From Christensenella sp. UBA6406 (GTDB taxonomy: Bacteria > Bacillota > Clostridia > Christensenellales > UBA1242): a stretch of DNA of 42,365 nucleotides. How positions within the stretch are numbered: the first letter of the stretch is position 1; every line of letters begins with the position of its first letter. The notes below the pieces were generated by a model, which had not been told where the DNA came from, ran no database searches, and saw nothing but the letters and a program-made list of their open reading frames with translations. The position numbers and the translations under genes were made by a program. Positions 34,928-41,683 of this stretch are shown here, one piece after another. Location of the stretch: assembly GCA_002438625.1 (NCBI GenBank), contig DJPS01000055.1, forward strand, positions 1 through 42,365, written 5' to 3'.

Positions 34928-36520
34928 ATGTCAAAACAAATTTTAAGCGGAAGCAAAGCAAGAGAAGAATTAGAAAAAGGCATAGACACCCTATGCAACA
35001 CAGTTAAAATAACCTTAGGTCCAAAAGGAAAGAATGTAATTTTAGAGCGAAATGGCAACCCCATAATCACAAATGATGGCGTTAGCATAGCCAAAGAAAT
35101 CACCCTAAAAAGCCCCCACGCAAATATGGGAGCAAAAATCATATGTGAGGCAAGCACAAAAACAAACGAAACGGCAGGCGATGGCACAACAACCGCTTGC
35201 GTTCTAGCACAATCACTATATAAAAACGGCATAAAGAACATTGTGGCAGGTGCAAACCCTATCATATTAGGAAAAGGCATAAGAAAGGCAACCAAAACCG
35301 TTCTAGAAGCCCTAGAAACAATGAGCCAAAAGATAAAGAGCAACAAAGATATAGAACAAGTTGCAACAATAAGTTGCCAAGATAAAGAAATAGGAAAATT
35401 AATTGCAAATGCATTTGAAAAAGTTGGCAACGATGGCGTTATAACCCTAGAAGAAGGCAACAAAAGCACAACCGAGTTAGAAGTTGTTACAGGCATTCAA
35501 TTTGATAAAGGATTTTCATCCCCTTATATGGCAAATGTCCCACAAAAACAAACTTGCGAAATGGAAAACCCTAACATTTTAATTACAGACCAAAAAATTG
35601 AAACTCTTAATCAAATTTTGCCTATTTTAGAAAAAGTGGCACAGAACAACGGCAAACTTGCCATAATTGCCCCAGATTATAGCGAAGAAGTGATTGCAAC
35701 CCTAGTTGTAAACAAATTGCGTGGAAGCCTAAACATTGTAACAATTAAATCACCCGCTTTTGGAGAACAACGCCACGAGATTATGAGCGACCTATGCATT
35801 TTATGCGGAGCAAATTATATATCTAATGAACTTAACAAAACACTTGAAGATACAGACATAAGCGACTTAGGCAGTTGCAAACAATTAATTGTTACAAAAG
35901 ACACAACCACAATAGTTGAAGGAAAAGGCGAAGATGTTTTAATTAAAGATAGAATTGCCCTTATAAAAGCCCTTCAAAAAGATTGCACAAACGATTATGA
36001 GAAAAAACTATATCAAACCCGCCTAACCAAACTCGCTGGTGGCGTTGCAGTGATTAAGGTTGGTGCAACAACTGAAATAGAAATGAACGAGAAAAAATTG
36101 CGACTAGAAGATGCTCTTTCCGCAACAAAATCCGCCATTGAAGAAGGCACTGTCATAGGTGGCGGTTGTGCCTATATAAAAACAATCCCTAGTGTAGTCA
36201 AATTAATTGATACACTAAATGGAGATGAAAAGACAGGGGCAAGCATTGTCCTAAATGCCCTATCTGCCCCACTTAAACAAATTGCAGAAAATAGCGGTTT
36301 TAGCGGTGAAGTTGTGCTAGAAAAAGTAAGCCAAAATCAAGCGGATTTAAATTATGGATTTGATGCCCTAAACGGAGTTTTCTGCTCGCTTAGAGATTGT
36401 GGCATTTTAGACCCAAAGAAAGTTACCCGCTCAGCCCTAGAAAATGCCGTTTCAGTTGTCTCTACCCTTTTAACCACTGAATGCATTGTTTGTGAAGAAC
36501 CAAACACAAATATGCAATAA
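34928..36520 (+). CDS. groEL: Chaperonin GroEL, lacking the GGM tail
   Basis: The 60-kDa chaperonin that folds proteins in its cavity with ATP. The 530-residue sequence has TLGPKGKNVILE near 29-40, the ATP-binding GDGTTTA (84-90) and the conserved VVGGG-type segment IGGGCAYIK. It is divergent from textbook GroEL: it has many cysteines and its end (CIVCEEPNTNMQ) lacks the usual flexible Gly-Gly-Met repeats. Start 34928, AAGGAGAAA upstream. The 247-base spacer to groES is A-rich; it contains a weak hairpin (AATGCA/TGCATT, near 34819-34840). Confidence 0.93.
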   Translation: MSKQILSGSKAREELEKGIDTLCNTVKITLGPKGKNVILERNGNPIITNDGVSIAKEITLKSPHANMGAKIICEASTKTNETAGDGTTTACVLAQSLYKNGIKNIVAGANPIILGKGIRKATKTVLEALETMSQKIKSNKDIEQVATISCQDKEIGKLIANAFEKVGNDGVITLEEGNKSTTELEVVTGIQFDKGFSSPYMANVPQKQTCEMENPNILITDQKIETLNQILPILEKVAQNNGKLAIIAPDYSEEVIATLVVNKLRGSLNIVTIKSPAFGEQRHEIMSDLCILCGANYISNELNKTLEDTDISDLGSCKQLIVTKDTTTIVEGKGEDVLIKDRIALIKALQKDCTNDYEKKLYQTRLTKLAGGVAVIKVGATTEIEMNEKKLRLEDALSATKSAIEEGTVIGGGCAYIKTIPSVVKLIDTLNGDEKTGASIVLNALSAPLKQIAENSGFSGEVVLEKVSQNQADLNYGFDALNGVFCSLRDCGILDPKKVTRSALENAVSVVSTLLTTECIVCEEPNTNMQ

Positions 36521-36565
36521 ATCAAATTTATAAAATATTGATAAATGCAAAATAAATATAAAAAC

Positions 36566-36613
36566 AAGATTGAAGAAATAAATATTTAAAATTAAAATCT
36601 TCAATCTTTTTTT
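36566..36613 (+). terminator. Rho-independent terminator of groES-groEL
   Basis: AAGATTGAAGA (36566-36576) pairs perfectly with TCTTCAATCTT (36598-36608), 21-base loop, followed by a T-run. It lies 46 bases past the groEL stop. Confidence 0.85.
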
Positions 36614-36621
36614 GTTTTCCA

Positions 36622-36650
36622 TTGCAATAAAAACATTTAAATGTTATAAT
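36622..36650 (+). promoter_or_regulatory. SigA promoter of the 90-aa gene
   Basis: -35 TTGCAA (36622-36627), 17-base spacer, -10 TATAAT (36645-36650). Start near 36657, about 40 bases before the ATG. Confidence 0.75.
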
Positions 36651-36696
36651 TTAAATAAAGAATTTTAAAGAAAAAATTTTTAGGGGACAAAATAAA

Positions 36697-36969
36697 ATGA
36701 AAAAAATAAATTTTAAAGATTTTTTTAAAAACATTTTTCACAAAAAACGCATAAAGCCTTGTGATTTTGTAGAATTAATTGTTGAAAATGAAAAATACAC
36801 AAAAATGGGTTTACATAAAGGTGATAAAGGTTGCGTTGTAAGTGAATATTCTCTTAATGGCAATGTGCTTGTTGATTTTTACACATTAGATGAAAGTAGT
36901 GAATATTTTTGCGACTGCATTGCAATAGATTGTAATGATTTAAAAGTTATAGATGAAGAAAACAAATAA
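36697..36969 (+). CDS. Small unrecognised protein, 90 aa, with a compact beta-type domain
   Basis: No named family. The basic start (MKKINFKDFFKNIFHKKRIK) is followed by VELIVENEKYTKMGLHKGDK, then GCVVSEYSLNGNVLVDFYT, a layout resembling small SH3/KOW-like barrel proteins common in Clostridia. No signal peptide. GGGG in TAGGGGACAAAATAAA precedes the ATG, and a strong promoter lies upstream. Its stop is one base from the stop of the convergent AAA-ATPase gene, so the two transcripts must overlap. Confidence 0.6.
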   Translation: MKKINFKDFFKNIFHKKRIKPCDFVELIVENEKYTKMGLHKGDKGCVVSEYSLNGNVLVDFYTLDESSEYFCDCIAIDCNDLKVIDEENK

Positions 36970-36970
36970 G

Positions 36971-38170
36971 TTAAAAAGTTGTTGAAAGTAAAAAATCGGC
37001 AAGATGCATAATTTTTATGCCGTTTATGTTTCCGCCCGCATAATCATCTAGTGTTACAACCATTTTAGGATAATGGTCTTTTATTTCCATTAAATTTGCA
37101 ACTTCTCTATCTGATTCGGTTGGCAACTGCCTACAAACTTGAACATATAGCCTTTCATCTCTTAAAACTGCAACAAAATCAATCTCCTTTTCGCCATTCT
37201 TGCCTATATAAACATCATAGCCACGCCTTTTAAGTTCAAAATAGACAATGTTTTCTAGCATAGAAGCAACGGCGGTTGAGTTAAAGCCAAAAAGTGCAAA
37301 TTTTATTGATTGGTCGGCAATGAAATATTTTTCTTGCGTTTTTAAAATTTCTTTACCCTGCAAATTAAATCTTTGGCACGGATAAATTATAAACGCCTTT
37401 TCTAACCAGTCTAAATAGTTGTAAATTGTTTCAATGGACACACTGCAATTTTCGGATTTTAAAAACTTAACTATTGAATTTGCGGAAAATGTTTTGCCTA
37501 CATTATCAACAACAAATTTTACAACCCTATTAAACAAATGAATATTGCCAAGTTTGTGCCTATTTGCTATGTCTTTCATAACAACTGAGTTAAAGATATC
37601 GGCAACAATATCATATGAATTTTTTTCATTTAAATTAGAAAGTGCAACCAAAGGAAAACCGCCAAAGCGAATGTAATCTTGCAAATGCTCTTTTATTGAT
37701 TTATTTGAATTATTTTTAAAAGATAAATATTCCTTAAAAGAAAGCGTGTAAACATCAATTTTAACATAACGCCCCGTAAGATAAGTTGATATCTCACTGC
37801 TCATTAATTTAGAATTAGAGCCTGTAACATAAATGTCTGTGTTATAACTCTCCATTAATGTATTTACAACCTTTTCCCAACCATTTATCTCTTGCAACTC
37901 ATCAAGCAATAAATAATATTTTTCACTATCAACAATTTTGCCCTTTATATCTTCATACATTTTAGTTGCATCATAATCTTCCCCAAAATCTACACTTGCA
38001 TAACTTTTCATAATTATGTGAGAATTATCAACACCACGCAATTTTAACTCGTTCGCTAGCATTTCTAAAATCGTTGACTTTCCACATCTTCTTATCCCTG
38101 CCAAAATTTTAACCACTTTAACATCTATAAACGGCTTTATTTTATCTATATAATTTGGTCTTTCTATCAT
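36971..38170 (-). CDS. AAA ATPase of the AAA_14/DUF4143 family
   Basis: A 399-residue ATPase. Walker A is GIRRCGKST (25-33), Walker B LLLDELQE (87-94), and the family's YVTGSNSKLMS and LTGRYVKI follow. The C-terminal DUF4143 part includes ENIVYFELKRRGYDVYIG and the PD-(D/E)xK-like EKEIDFVA. Such proteins are common, often in many copies, in gut Bacillota; the function is not established, with nuclease-type or DNA-associated roles suggested. GGGGGCGG lies before the ATG at 38170. It is controlled by a good promoter at 38192-38220, whose upstream side carries a repeat array (38201-38380). Convergent with the 90-aa gene. Confidence 0.85.
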   Translation of the reverse strand: MIERPNYIDKIKPFIDVKVVKILAGIRRCGKSTILEMLANELKLRGVDNSHIIMKSYASVDFGEDYDATKMYEDIKGKIVDSEKYYLLLDELQEINGWEKVVNTLMESYNTDIYVTGSNSKLMSSEISTYLTGRYVKIDVYTLSFKEYLSFKNNSNKSIKEHLQDYIRFGGFPLVALSNLNEKNSYDIVADIFNSVVMKDIANRHKLGNIHLFNRVVKFVVDNVGKTFSANSIVKFLKSENCSVSIETIYNYLDWLEKAFIIYPCQRFNLQGKEILKTQEKYFIADQSIKFALFGFNSTAVASMLENIVYFELKRRGYDVYIGKNGEKEIDFVAVLRDERLYVQVCRQLPTESDREVANLMEIKDHYPKMVVTLDDYAGGNINGIKIMHLADFLLSTTF

Positions 38171-38191
38171 ATTCCGCCCCCTTTTATAATA

Positions 38192-38220
38192 ATTATACCA
38201 AAAAACTTTATAGTTTACAA
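38192..38220 (-). promoter_or_regulatory. SigA promoter of the AAA-ATPase gene
   Basis: -35 TTGTAA (38220-38215), 17-base spacer, -10 TATAAT (38197-38192). Start near 38185. The -35 box and most of the spacer lie inside the first unit of the repeat array. Confidence 0.75.
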
Positions 38221-38380
38221 TAGTTTTTATGTTAAAAATAGAAAAACTTTGCTTTTTTACAAACTTTTTATGGCTAAAAACTAAAAACTATATACATTTT
38301 CTAACTTTTGGGATTTAAATCCAAAAACTTTGCTTTTGTCAACACTTTTTGGATTAATTTCCAAAAACTTCCCCATTCCC
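38201..38380. repeat. Degenerate 40-41-bp tandem repeat array, about 4.5 units
   Basis: Units begin at 38201, 38242, 38283, 38323 and (partial) 38363, each opening with AAAAACT (four with AAAAACTT). Units 38242 and 38323 share AAAAACTTTGCTTTT; middles carry a TTTTT-GG/TTTTTATGG core. At unit junctions TTTTGG...CCAAAA forms palindromes, at 38306-38326 and 38346-38366 (for example TTTTTGG-ATTAATT-TCCAAAAA). The array lies between the degV terminator and the AAA-ATPase promoter and overlaps that promoter's -35 region. Confidence 0.7.
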
Positions 38381-38451
38381 ACCAAACAAATTGCAAAACA
38401 AATTAATTTTAATCTATTTAACGCTTTTATCTTAACTATTTAACTAAACGC

Positions 38452-38483
38452 AAAAAAGATAAGTAAATATGAATCTACCTATC
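38452..38483 (-). terminator. Rho-independent terminator of degV
   Basis: On the minus strand GATAGGTA (38483-38476) pairs with TACTTATC (38465-38458), with one wobble pair, followed by six T. It lies 47 bases after the degV stop. Confidence 0.75.
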
Positions 38484-38529
38484 CTTTAAATTAATTACAT
38501 TCAATTTATATTTAATCTTACATTAATTT

Positions 38530-39405
38530 TTAGCAACGGCTTTTGCTGTGAAAGACTAAGCCAATCGTTCCTGGACCTGCATGCGTGCCAATGACTGGAC
38601 CCACAGGTTGACGCCAAACTTCTGCATCTGCACCAAAGTTGCTTTTGATATGTTCTTCTAATAAATCGGCAAATTTATCGTTATCAGCGGATAAAATTAC
38701 AATAGGATAATCTTTAACATTATCACCCAATCTTTTCATAACTTCAACCAAATCAAGCATTCCTTTTGCAAAGCCATTTGACTTGCCCACATTTTCAAGA
38801 GAACCATCTTCACAAACGCAAATGTGTGGTTTTATGCCTAGCAAATTGCCCAAAACTTTTTTAGCGGTTGAAATTCTTCCGCCCCTATGAAGATATTTCA
38901 AATCTTCCACAATAAAGAAAGTTGCAAACTTGCTTCTATTCTCTTCAACCCACCTTACAATTTCTTCGTTGCTTGCCCCGTCTTTCCACATTTTGCCTGC
39001 GAAATAGACTAGAATGCCCGCACCCATAGAGATTGAAAGCGTGTCCACTGTGTCAATTCTTCTATCTGGATATGTCTTTTTAAGTTCTTCTATGGCAAGT
39101 TTCATATTGTTAAATGTGCCACTTAATTTAGAAGAAAAATGCACATATACAATGTCCTTGCCTGCCTTTAAGTGTGGTTCAAAATAGTTGATATAATCTT
39201 GCTCGTTTAAGCCACTTGTTTTTGGCACTGAACCTGAACGCATTTTATCAAAGAATGCTTTAAAGTCTGTGTTTTCCCCTAAGTCGTAAAAATATTCTAC
39301 ATCATCAACAATGTAATCCATTTTAATTACATTCAATCCTAGTTCTTTTGCCTTTGTGTGCCAAAGTTCACAATTTGTATCACAAAAGAATACGCTGTTA
39401 TTCAT
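38530..39405 (-). CDS. DegV family protein (fatty-acid binding, FakB-like)
   Basis: A 291-residue DegV-fold protein; members bind a fatty acid and present it to the kinase FakA for phospholipid synthesis. The family features are the early FFCDTNCELW, the SGSVPKTSGLN strand-loop (54-64), VHFSSKLSGTFNN, the hydrophobic middle (VEDLKYLHRGGRIS) and the C-terminal VIGTHAGPGTIGLVF. The lipid-binding Ser and the HxGP motif (H and G-P near the C-terminus) are present. GGAGG lies eight bases upstream of the ATG at 39405. The leader is about 270 bases long and begins at a consensus promoter. Confidence 0.92.
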   Translation of the reverse strand: MNNSVFFCDTNCELWHTKAKELGLNVIKMDYIVDDVEYFYDLGENTDFKAFFDKMRSGSVPKTSGLNEQDYINYFEPHLKAGKDIVYVHFSSKLSGTFNNMKLAIEELKKTYPDRRIDTVDTLSISMGAGILVYFAGKMWKDGASNEEIVRWVEENRSKFATFFIVEDLKYLHRGGRISTAKKVLGNLLGIKPHICVCEDGSLENVGKSNGFAKGMLDLVEVMKRLGDNVKDYPIVILSADNDKFADLLEEHIKSNFGADAEVWRQPVGPVIGTHAGPGTIGLVFHSKSRC

Positions 39406-39678
39406 AAATTAAGCCTCCAAAACTTTTTCTATGCTCAAATTGCAATAATTAAATTTAATTAATCAATTTATAATCTAATTAATTTTAATCTGATTTAATT
39501 TGCTTTGATTTTATTTTATTCAATTTTATTAATCAATTTTAATATTTATATTATTTCAATTAAAATATATATTTTATCTATTTATTTATAAGGCTACAAT
39601 GTCGCCCATATCTTCTTTGTTCTTCCTAATTTCAAAAGCTCTAAAATCCCCTATTTTAAACGCCCAATGTCTCTATAT
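39406..39678 (-). promoter_or_regulatory. Long 5' leader of degV, function unknown
   Basis: About 270 bases between the predicted start at 39678 and the degV ATG. The promoter-proximal 90 bases (39590-39678) are less AT-rich than the rest and end in a possible seven-codon ORF (MGDIVAL, stop TAA) near 39591-39614. The remainder is repetitive AT-rich sequence. I found no riboswitch or T-box that I recognise. Confidence 0.4.
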
Positions 39679-39684
39679 ATCCAT

Positions 39685-39713
39685 ATTATACCATAAAATC
39701 TACACAATGTCAA
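39685..39713 (-). promoter_or_regulatory. Full-consensus SigA promoter of degV
   Basis: -35 TTGACA (39713-39708), 17-base spacer, -10 TATAAT (39690-39685). Start near 39678. Confidence 0.8.
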
Positions 39714-39760
39714 ATTTATAGCAAAATTTTTTCCTGCATATAAAAACTTAAATAATAAAT

Positions 39761-39793
39761 AAAAAAACACACGCTAAACTGCGTGCGTTTTTT
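39761..39793 (-). terminator. Terminator after tRNA-Asn
   Basis: CACACGC (39768-39774) pairs with GCGTGCG (39781-39787), loop TAAACT; T-runs on both strands. On minus it ends the tRNA transcript. The perfect stem with one wobble pair is the most GC-rich structure in this region. Confidence 0.8.
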
Positions 39794-39821
39794 AGATTTC
39801 ACAATAAATTTCCCTAAAAAT

Positions 39822-39845
39822 GTTGGGTCAAAAGTTGGGTCAAAA
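39822..39845. repeat. Tandem 12-bp repeat GTTGGGTCAAAA beside tRNA-Asn
   Basis: GTTGGGTCAAAA occurs twice without a gap (39822-39833, 39834-39845). It lies between the tRNA 3' end (67 bases away) and its terminator. Repeats of this sequence beside a tRNA suggest an attachment-site or integrase arm-site remnant; no integrase gene is in the window. Confidence 0.6.
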
Positions 39846-39912
39846 TTTCCTGTATCTCTTATTTTCTATTTTTATAATTTGCTATAACCCTTGTAAAATC
39901 TATAATTTTTAA

Positions 39913-39988
39913 TGGCTCCTCAAGCAGGACTTGAACCTGCGACATCTTGATTAACAGTCAAGCGCTCTACCGACTGAGCTATTGAGGA
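39913..39988 (-). tRNA. tRNA-Asn (GTT)
   Basis: A complete 76-base cloverleaf including an encoded CCA end. The acceptor arms TCCTCAA and TTGAGGA pair fully with discriminator G. The D arm (GCTCAGTCGGTAGAGC), anticodon loop CTGTTAA with anticodon GTT, and T arm GCAGGTTCAAGTCCTGC are all standard. Anticodon GTT reads AAC/AAU (Asn). Confidence 0.97.
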
Positions 39989-40032
39989 ATATTGTCGCTA
40001 AAATATTTACGTCTTTAACTATTGACTATTTA

Positions 40033-40061
40033 AGTATATAATATTATTTTTGATTTGTCAA
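40033..40061 (-). promoter_or_regulatory. Promoter of tRNA-Asn
   Basis: -35 TTGACA (40061-40056), 17-base spacer, -10 TATACT (40038-40033). Start near 40026, giving a precursor leader of about 38 bases. Confidence 0.75.
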
Positions 40062-40361
40062 CAATTTTTTGAAAATTTTTCAAATTTTTTTAAGATTTTT
40101 TTGTAATTTGATATAACCTTTGATTTATAAGGAAATTTGCACAAAATTATTTTATGCATTTTATTTTTATTTTGTGATAAATTTATTTAAATTTAATATT
40201 TTTCCTTTTCACTCTACTCATTATTCTATTATATATATATTTTTTTTTAGAATTTTAGCAATACATTAAGATTTTAATTTAAAGCGACTGAAAAAGAATA
40301 AGTTAAAATAGTTGAAAATTATAAATTGAGAAGTTAAGAATAAAAAAATGGCGGGTTAAAT
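40062..40361. other. AT-rich stretch between tRNA-Asn and the zinc-ribbon gene
   Basis: No gene, repeat or hairpin of note. A run of alternating TA near 40231-40242 is followed by T9, which is common in sequence of this composition. Confidence 0.4.
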
Positions 40362-40388
40362 TTGAGCAATAAAAGTGGTTATGAAAGA

Positions 40389-40417
40389 TTGACAAAATGT
40401 ATAAAATTCTATATAAT
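40389..40417 (+). promoter_or_regulatory. Full-consensus SigA promoter of the zinc-ribbon gene
   Basis: -35 TTGACA (40389-40394), 17-base spacer, -10 TATAAT (40412-40417). The expected start at about 40424 is the A of ATG-GAA-AGA-TAA, a three-codon ORF. Confidence 0.8.
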
Positions 40418-40457
40418 ATACGTATGGAAAGATAAATTATTTTATGGAGTTATAAAA

Positions 40458-40736
40458 ATGTTTGAATTCACTGGCGTGTTTTTTATTATAATTAGTTGTA
40501 TATTTAGTTTAATATTTATAGTTGCTTTTACATTAATTGTTATAGCAATGGTAAAGAACATAAAAAAGACACAACAGCAACATTTAGAGCAAATTGGTGA
40601 AGATGGCGATAAAGAGAAAGGAAACGACAGCAAGACACAAGAGCATAAAGGTGGCAAGGTTGTGATTTGTCCTTATTGCAAAACTAAAAATGGAGCAAAT
40701 GAAAGTGAATGCAAGAATTGCGGGGCGATTTTATAG
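40458..40736 (+). CDS. Small membrane protein with a C-terminal zinc ribbon
   Basis: Ninety-two residues. MFEFTGVFFI begins a membrane helix (about 6-31), then a hydrophilic, Glu/Lys-rich linker and a zinc ribbon with CPYC and CKNC (C71, C74, C85, C88). The layout matches zinc-ribbon membrane proteins common in Clostridia, of unknown role. The ATG at 40458 is chosen over codons upstream because GGAG lies eight bases before it and the promoter at 40389-40417 starts the mRNA at about 40424. Tail-anchored or N-in topology is not certain. Apparently a single-gene unit. Confidence 0.75.
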   Translation: MFEFTGVFFIIISCIFSLIFIVAFTLIVIAMVKNIKKTQQQHLEQIGEDGDKEKGNDSKTQEHKGGKVVICPYCKTKNGANESECKNCGAIL

Positions 40737-40967
40737 GCATTTTATTTAATTATTTTGCCTTTATGAGAAAAATATTAAAGCAAATTAGCAAAAGCACAGA
40801 AATTAAATAATCTAAATAAAAAGCGTAAAGAAGCAAAGCAAAAAAAATGAATAAATGTATAAATAAATTAATAGAATTGAAAAATCAAATTAATTAAAAT
40901 TAAAACAAATAAAATAAAATGCATTATTCCCTATTTTGATATAAGAAGAATATGCTATCAATAAATT
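40737..40967. other. Non-coding 3' region of the zinc-ribbon gene
   Basis: About 230 AT-rich bases before the terminator at 40968. The longest ATG-initiated frame I read (MRKILKQISKSTEIK) has no ribosome binding site and is not called. An imperfect inverted repeat, GCATTATTC with GAATATGC, flanks 40921-40955. Confidence 0.4.
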
Positions 40968-40999
40968 AATCTATCAAAATAAATTTGATAGATTTTTTT
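40968..40999 (+). terminator. Rho-independent terminator
   Basis: AATCTATCAAA (40968-40978) pairs perfectly with TTTGATAGATT (40984-40994), loop of five, then a T-run. It separates the zinc-ribbon gene from the sigma factor gene. Confidence 0.85.
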
Positions 41000-41101
41000 A
41001 TAAAAAATTAATAAAACTATTCAATTTTGCAAAAAATGTGGTAAAATAGTTAGAAAAGTTAAAAGGAAAAATCGTAAATATATCGGATACAAAGATACAA
41101 A

Positions 41102-41683
41102 ATGAAAAAGCATAAATTAGAGTCATTGGTTGGGAAGTTAAAGGAAGGGAAAAGTGAATACTTTGACGAGTTTTATGATTTGACAAAGGTTTCTGTTTAT
41201 TGTGTTATAAAAAAAGTTGTAAACGACAATGCATTGGTGCAAGATTTAATGCAGGAGACATATATCAAATTTTTAAATTCGCTACATAAAATAGATTCAA
41301 ACTATAATCCTTTTTCGTATTTGTTAATGATAGCCCGCAACAAGGCAATAGATGAACTTAGGAAAAGCGGGCGAATTGATTATGTTGACTTTGATGACAC
41401 TCTTGACAATATAACGAGCATAAACATAAATAAAATTGCCGTAGAACTTACGGAAGACGACAATGCAGTGCCAAATGATTTTCCGTTGCTTAAATATTGC
41501 AAGGAGCATTTGAGTAGTGAAGACTATAAGATTTTGGAGATGACCACCCTGCTTGGTTATAGGCGGGTTGAGGTGGCTGAAATGCTTAACATTCCTAAAT
41601 CTACACTAAATTGGAAATATAACCAAATTCTTAAAAGAGTAAAATCATTCTATAAGGAGGTTTACAATGAGAAAGAAGTATAG
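41102..41683 (+). CDS. ECF-type sigma-70 family factor
   Basis: A 193-residue alternative sigma factor with region 2 (about 20-90, LVQDLMQETYIKFLNSLH and SYLLMIARNKAIDELRKSGR) and region 4 (about 133-183, SSEDYKILEMTTLLGYRRVE followed by a helix-turn-helix AEMLNIPKSTLNWKYNQILKRV). There is no region 1.1 or 3, as expected for the ECF group. Its stop overlaps the next start by 17 bases, so it is coupled to the RsgI-like anti-sigma gene. No strong Shine-Dalgarno sequence. A weak promoter (TTCAAT-16-TAAAAT, 41020-41047) lies upstream; it may be read by the factor itself. Confidence 0.85.
   Translation: MKKHKLESLVGKLKEGKSEYFDEFYDLTKVSVYCVIKKVVNDNALVQDLMQETYIKFLNSLHKIDSNYNPFSYLLMIARNKAIDELRKSGRIDYVDFDDTLDNITSININKIAVELTEDDNAVPNDFPLLKYCKEHLSSEDYKILEMTTLLGYRRVEVAEMLNIPKSTLNWKYNQILKRVKSFYKEVYNEKEV

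Noticed and set aside
38201..38380. CRISPR array
   Set aside because: The units are contiguous and degenerate, with no unique spacers and no cas genes nearby. A tandem repeat array fits better.
40221..40260. TA-alternating tract with T9 as a regulatory element
   Set aside because: Simple AT sequence of this kind occurs throughout and has no supporting motif.
40764..40811. Short ORF MRKILKQISKSTEIK after the zinc-ribbon gene
   Set aside because: Only 15 codons, no ribosome binding site, and composition like the surrounding non-coding sequence.
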